Shown one piece after another: positions 63,901-64,000 of a DNA stretch of 64,000 nucleotides (positions are counted from its first letter, which is position 1; each line of letters opens with the position of its first letter). The notes under the pieces were generated by a model that worked only from the letters and a program-made list of their open reading frames with translations, was not told where the DNA came from and did no database searches. The stretch is from Leptospira sp. B5-022. GTDB lineage: Bacteria > Spirochaetota > Leptospiria > Leptospirales > Leptospiraceae. The stretch lies in NCBI RefSeq assembly GCF_000347035.1, contig NZ_ANIJ01000018.1:310001-374000 (forward strand), written 5' to 3'. Made by a program: the position numbers and the translations under genes.

Positions 63901-64000
63901 TCTTGATTTGCTCCCAAATATCGAACTAAACGATTTCCGGATGTGAATTTTAGTTTAGACCCGACTGAACTTATATTTTGACCTTCCTTTTTATGGATCC
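57915..64000 (-). CDS. Type I fatty acid synthase of fungal/mycobacterial order (partial, N-terminus beyond window)
   Basis: At least 2027 codons are open to the window edge; numbering here is from the TTG at 63917. The MaoC hot-dog dehydratase has SGDTNPIH (~82). The malonyl/palmitoyl transferase has FTGQGSQ (~191), nucleophile Ser293 in GHSLGE and fungal-type GRGLTMQ (~317). The ACP (~625-800) has Ser660 in GGNSSKRNQVMADLGAEF plus the fungal structural half. The ketoreductase (~1050-1300) has VLVTGGGPNSI and YAETK. The ketosynthase (~1375-1935) has Cys1657 in VAACATAG, His1811 in HDTSTKAND and His1852 in LTGHSKGG. The order equals DH-MPT-ACP-KR-KS of FAS I; AT and ER should lie upstream. 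Confidence 0.93.
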   Translation of the reverse strand, partial: IHKKEGQNISSVGSKLKFTSGNRLVRYLGANQELHKVEGKIEKVSGSHFEEWGEFKLEEKVQIGIPTSLDRFFTNLSEGDPEVPLAKPYKIISETFYAPSDMSEYSAASGDTNPIHTDIDFAKYAGWKDRIVHGLWTSARVIKKIVMDLCEGDPSRLSAFDETFEAPVYLSEELLLEAIHVSQKKGSQILSVSLVNRDGEKKLSAKAIVSPKKTGYVFTGQGSQSQGMGMKLRDEFPEARNVWQRAENTTRDELGFSLLKIVQDNPTSLKVGKKVWNHPKGVLHLTQFTQVALVTKSMADWEILKERGFLDQEAPFAGHSLGEFSALSARGFLGLENVIRIVYGRGLTMQSLVPRDKEGRSPFGMSVVLGNRHVGLDEETILKVVAQIKEETGLPLEVVNLNIRDKQYSVTGDLKALSEMENRFKEIVRGKKTTIRLEGIDVPFHSRVLVNGVAEFRKTLEANVPQISGFEELDGKYIPNLVAKPFSIDQEFIKYVWEVSGSPILEKILKEGKNLSEKELRRILLIELLAYQFAMPVQWIKTQDQFFQDLKVRRLIDLGARGDLAGMARQTLREFPDPSSFEILHIEENRNLVFSELEDCETAEFSKLGEIAEPITSEVPIVQAESRTEPVQVQDTIQEPQPFGGEEVSVNLTKKDALFVLLALKAGIRPEEISEEENIDTLFGGNSSKRNQVMADLGAEFKTTNLDGAHEKSLKDLIKSLEEQSAYSQPGPYLRTSFEETLKKFFPPDFGRTEIFKHLKEERGLSSSGIFTVSIFLPLYVREGESLRKGALSPIALNSRIGNAKEASKWLDKAVDLFAQSKGIRIGKLSANNSGSAGGAKVDAAALEELERKYFGAEGVFGKAIKNFQYRLLGEDPYAEFLIKDIFALQEARQKIQTEPSPLFEEKKIVRFSNSEQWAKKKLLQGLTKIRTGESDHFGPEAEKYFANHASPLLSQVLQYWDQILEKDEIRFPQEKKSIGSKREYLRSLSSKWDPNRKPISQAENSVLRPKLEISEDGNLNFKEVEYSTNLKEYFHGKISILTSKDQGGSWTENDKATESILNSILSSSKEGISFSGLKVLVTGGGPNSIALETVFVLLAGGADIILTTTSYSSEKVKFYKRIFQKYGAKGASLSLVPFSQGSFEDIRLLSEWLVQKDWEPDVLIPFGAVGEENTGSQLDDSSLTSLRVMLLGVEKLIGTLGRLKNTPTETSPLHVILPLSPNHGIFGRDGMYAETKLGLETLFRKKFSEEDDWGKHTRIHGCVIGWVRGTGLMEANDLVAQTLEERSGVLTFSRREMGLLLANLINTCVYHSPEQITKANFTGGLDSQTELGKTLGKIRADILSEAKIKKETFYLKSKILLEKQETHTREFLPKEVYKYPSIPNQARLNEIGYLQELDLSKTICVVGFAELGPAGSSMTRWELEKSGTLSLEAALELAWMMGFIKYQAADKGRSWTDSETGEAVAEWEIKSKYEEKILAHTGIRIIDQECVGFDPSTLFSFVDVVLEEDFFIPVSNSKEAEEFKNAEPEATEVYHDPEKDKWFVRRKKGSTIKARKASDFNRKVAGQIPKGWDPARYGLTKDLTAQVDPITVYNLYCTCEAFLRSGMEPMELYRFIHPGLVGSTVGSGMGGMGKLKRMFHDFLLGNQRQHDALQESLINVTTAWALTSYVGGYGPVQTPVAACATAGISLEMAASLIKEGKAGFMLAGAFDDFAMESLVGFGDMQATASSVEMLEQGIDPKGMCRPNDIRRGGFVEAQGGGVVLLARADLALEAGLPVYGILAYAGSKTDGIQASIPAPGLGLLSLGAESEKEKSPLRNALSTFGLTGDDIGVAYKHDTSTKANDKNENKLLYNLLSKLGRTPGNLLPVVSQKSLTGHSKGGAAAWQTIGILQTLENGIVTGNRNLEEVDPDMNDYPFVTFTDESIPFGKHNIRAGILTTLGFGHVGALCLFVHSDYFLAALTQEQRETYLELRKKREIRYRNRYHEIRMGIGKPLYERHTKSYFQEDEIGLLLNAEYRSKPGEKK

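Noticed and set aside
57915..64000. Type I polyketide synthase or PUFA synthase
   Set aside because: Domain order (DH-MPT-ACP-KR-KS), single ACP of fungal type and the MPT and KS motifs fit FAS I, while PKS/PUFA enzymes begin with KS-AT and PUFA synthases carry tandem ACPs.

Overview
This 64 kb window looks like chromosomal DNA of a spirochaete of the genus Leptospira, most likely an intermediate (P2-type) or saprophytic species. The base composition is moderate (low-to-mid 40s % G+C by eye). There are many lipoproteins with the relaxed leptospiral lipobox, including three paralogues with the DUF1554-type C-terminal domain. Start codons are mixed ATG/GTG/TTG. I see no rRNA, tRNA, CRISPR array, transposase or prophage. 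The species call is inference from protein style, not a database match.

Layout. 0-12.4 kb: an exported TPR protein with a CHAT-like tail, a TlyC/CorC-type membrane protein, split coaC and coaB, a STAS protein, a stand-alone LigD-phosphoesterase-like protein, homoserine dehydrogenase, an Lcl/DUF1566 protein, a 7TM-HAMP-TPR protein, dihydroorotase and an O6-alkylguanine methyltransferase. 12.5-25.4 kb: a flavin monooxygenase, a thiolase behind a promoter with an embedded palindrome, a neutral-ceramidase homologue, an acetoacetate-decarboxylase-like protein, TetR plus alpha/beta hydrolase, rhodanese, an ABC-F ATPase, DoxX, and an ECF sigma/FecR pair facing a membrane protein that shares a small C-terminal FecR module. 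25.5-36.3 kb: four successive surface-type lipoproteins with a common post-lipobox motif, a 674-aa protein of unknown function, phosphoglycerate mutase and an Ig-like/Lcl lipoprotein. 36.5-46.5 kb: three TetR regulators, murB, hflX (probably with a non-canonical start), a HEAT-repeat protein, an inositol-phosphatase-like protein, MgtC and a lipoprotein hydrolase under a TetR with two operators. 46.7-51.4 kb: a complete partner-switching module (unknown protein, anti-anti-sigma factor, anti-sigma kinase, membrane PP2C phosphatase).

51.5-64 kb holds the most striking system. A minus-strand operon encodes a fungal/mycobacterial-type type I fatty acid synthase (dehydratase hot-dog, malonyl/palmitoyl transferase, fungal-type ACP, ketoreductase, ketosynthase). 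It is followed, with a 4-bp overlap, by a stand-alone holo-ACP synthase, and then by a 1966-residue single-chain acyl-CoA carboxylase (biotin carboxylase, biotinyl domain, unknown middle region, carboxyltransferase). The FAS reading frame is still open at base 64000, so the window cuts the gene. The acyltransferase and enoylreductase domains are expected upstream in the same chain or in an adjacent gene. The three genes would supply malonyl-CoA, activate the ACP and elongate the chain. This is unexpected, because leptospires are known for needing exogenous long-chain fatty acids.

Regulatory structure visible by eye includes paired TetR operators 52 bp apart, a 15-bp palindrome inside a sigma70-type spacer, tandem inverted repeats between the sigma factor and its divergent neighbour, a 22-bp perfect palindrome in an AT-rich gap, several intrinsic terminators, and one GC-rich structured intergenic repeat-like element.
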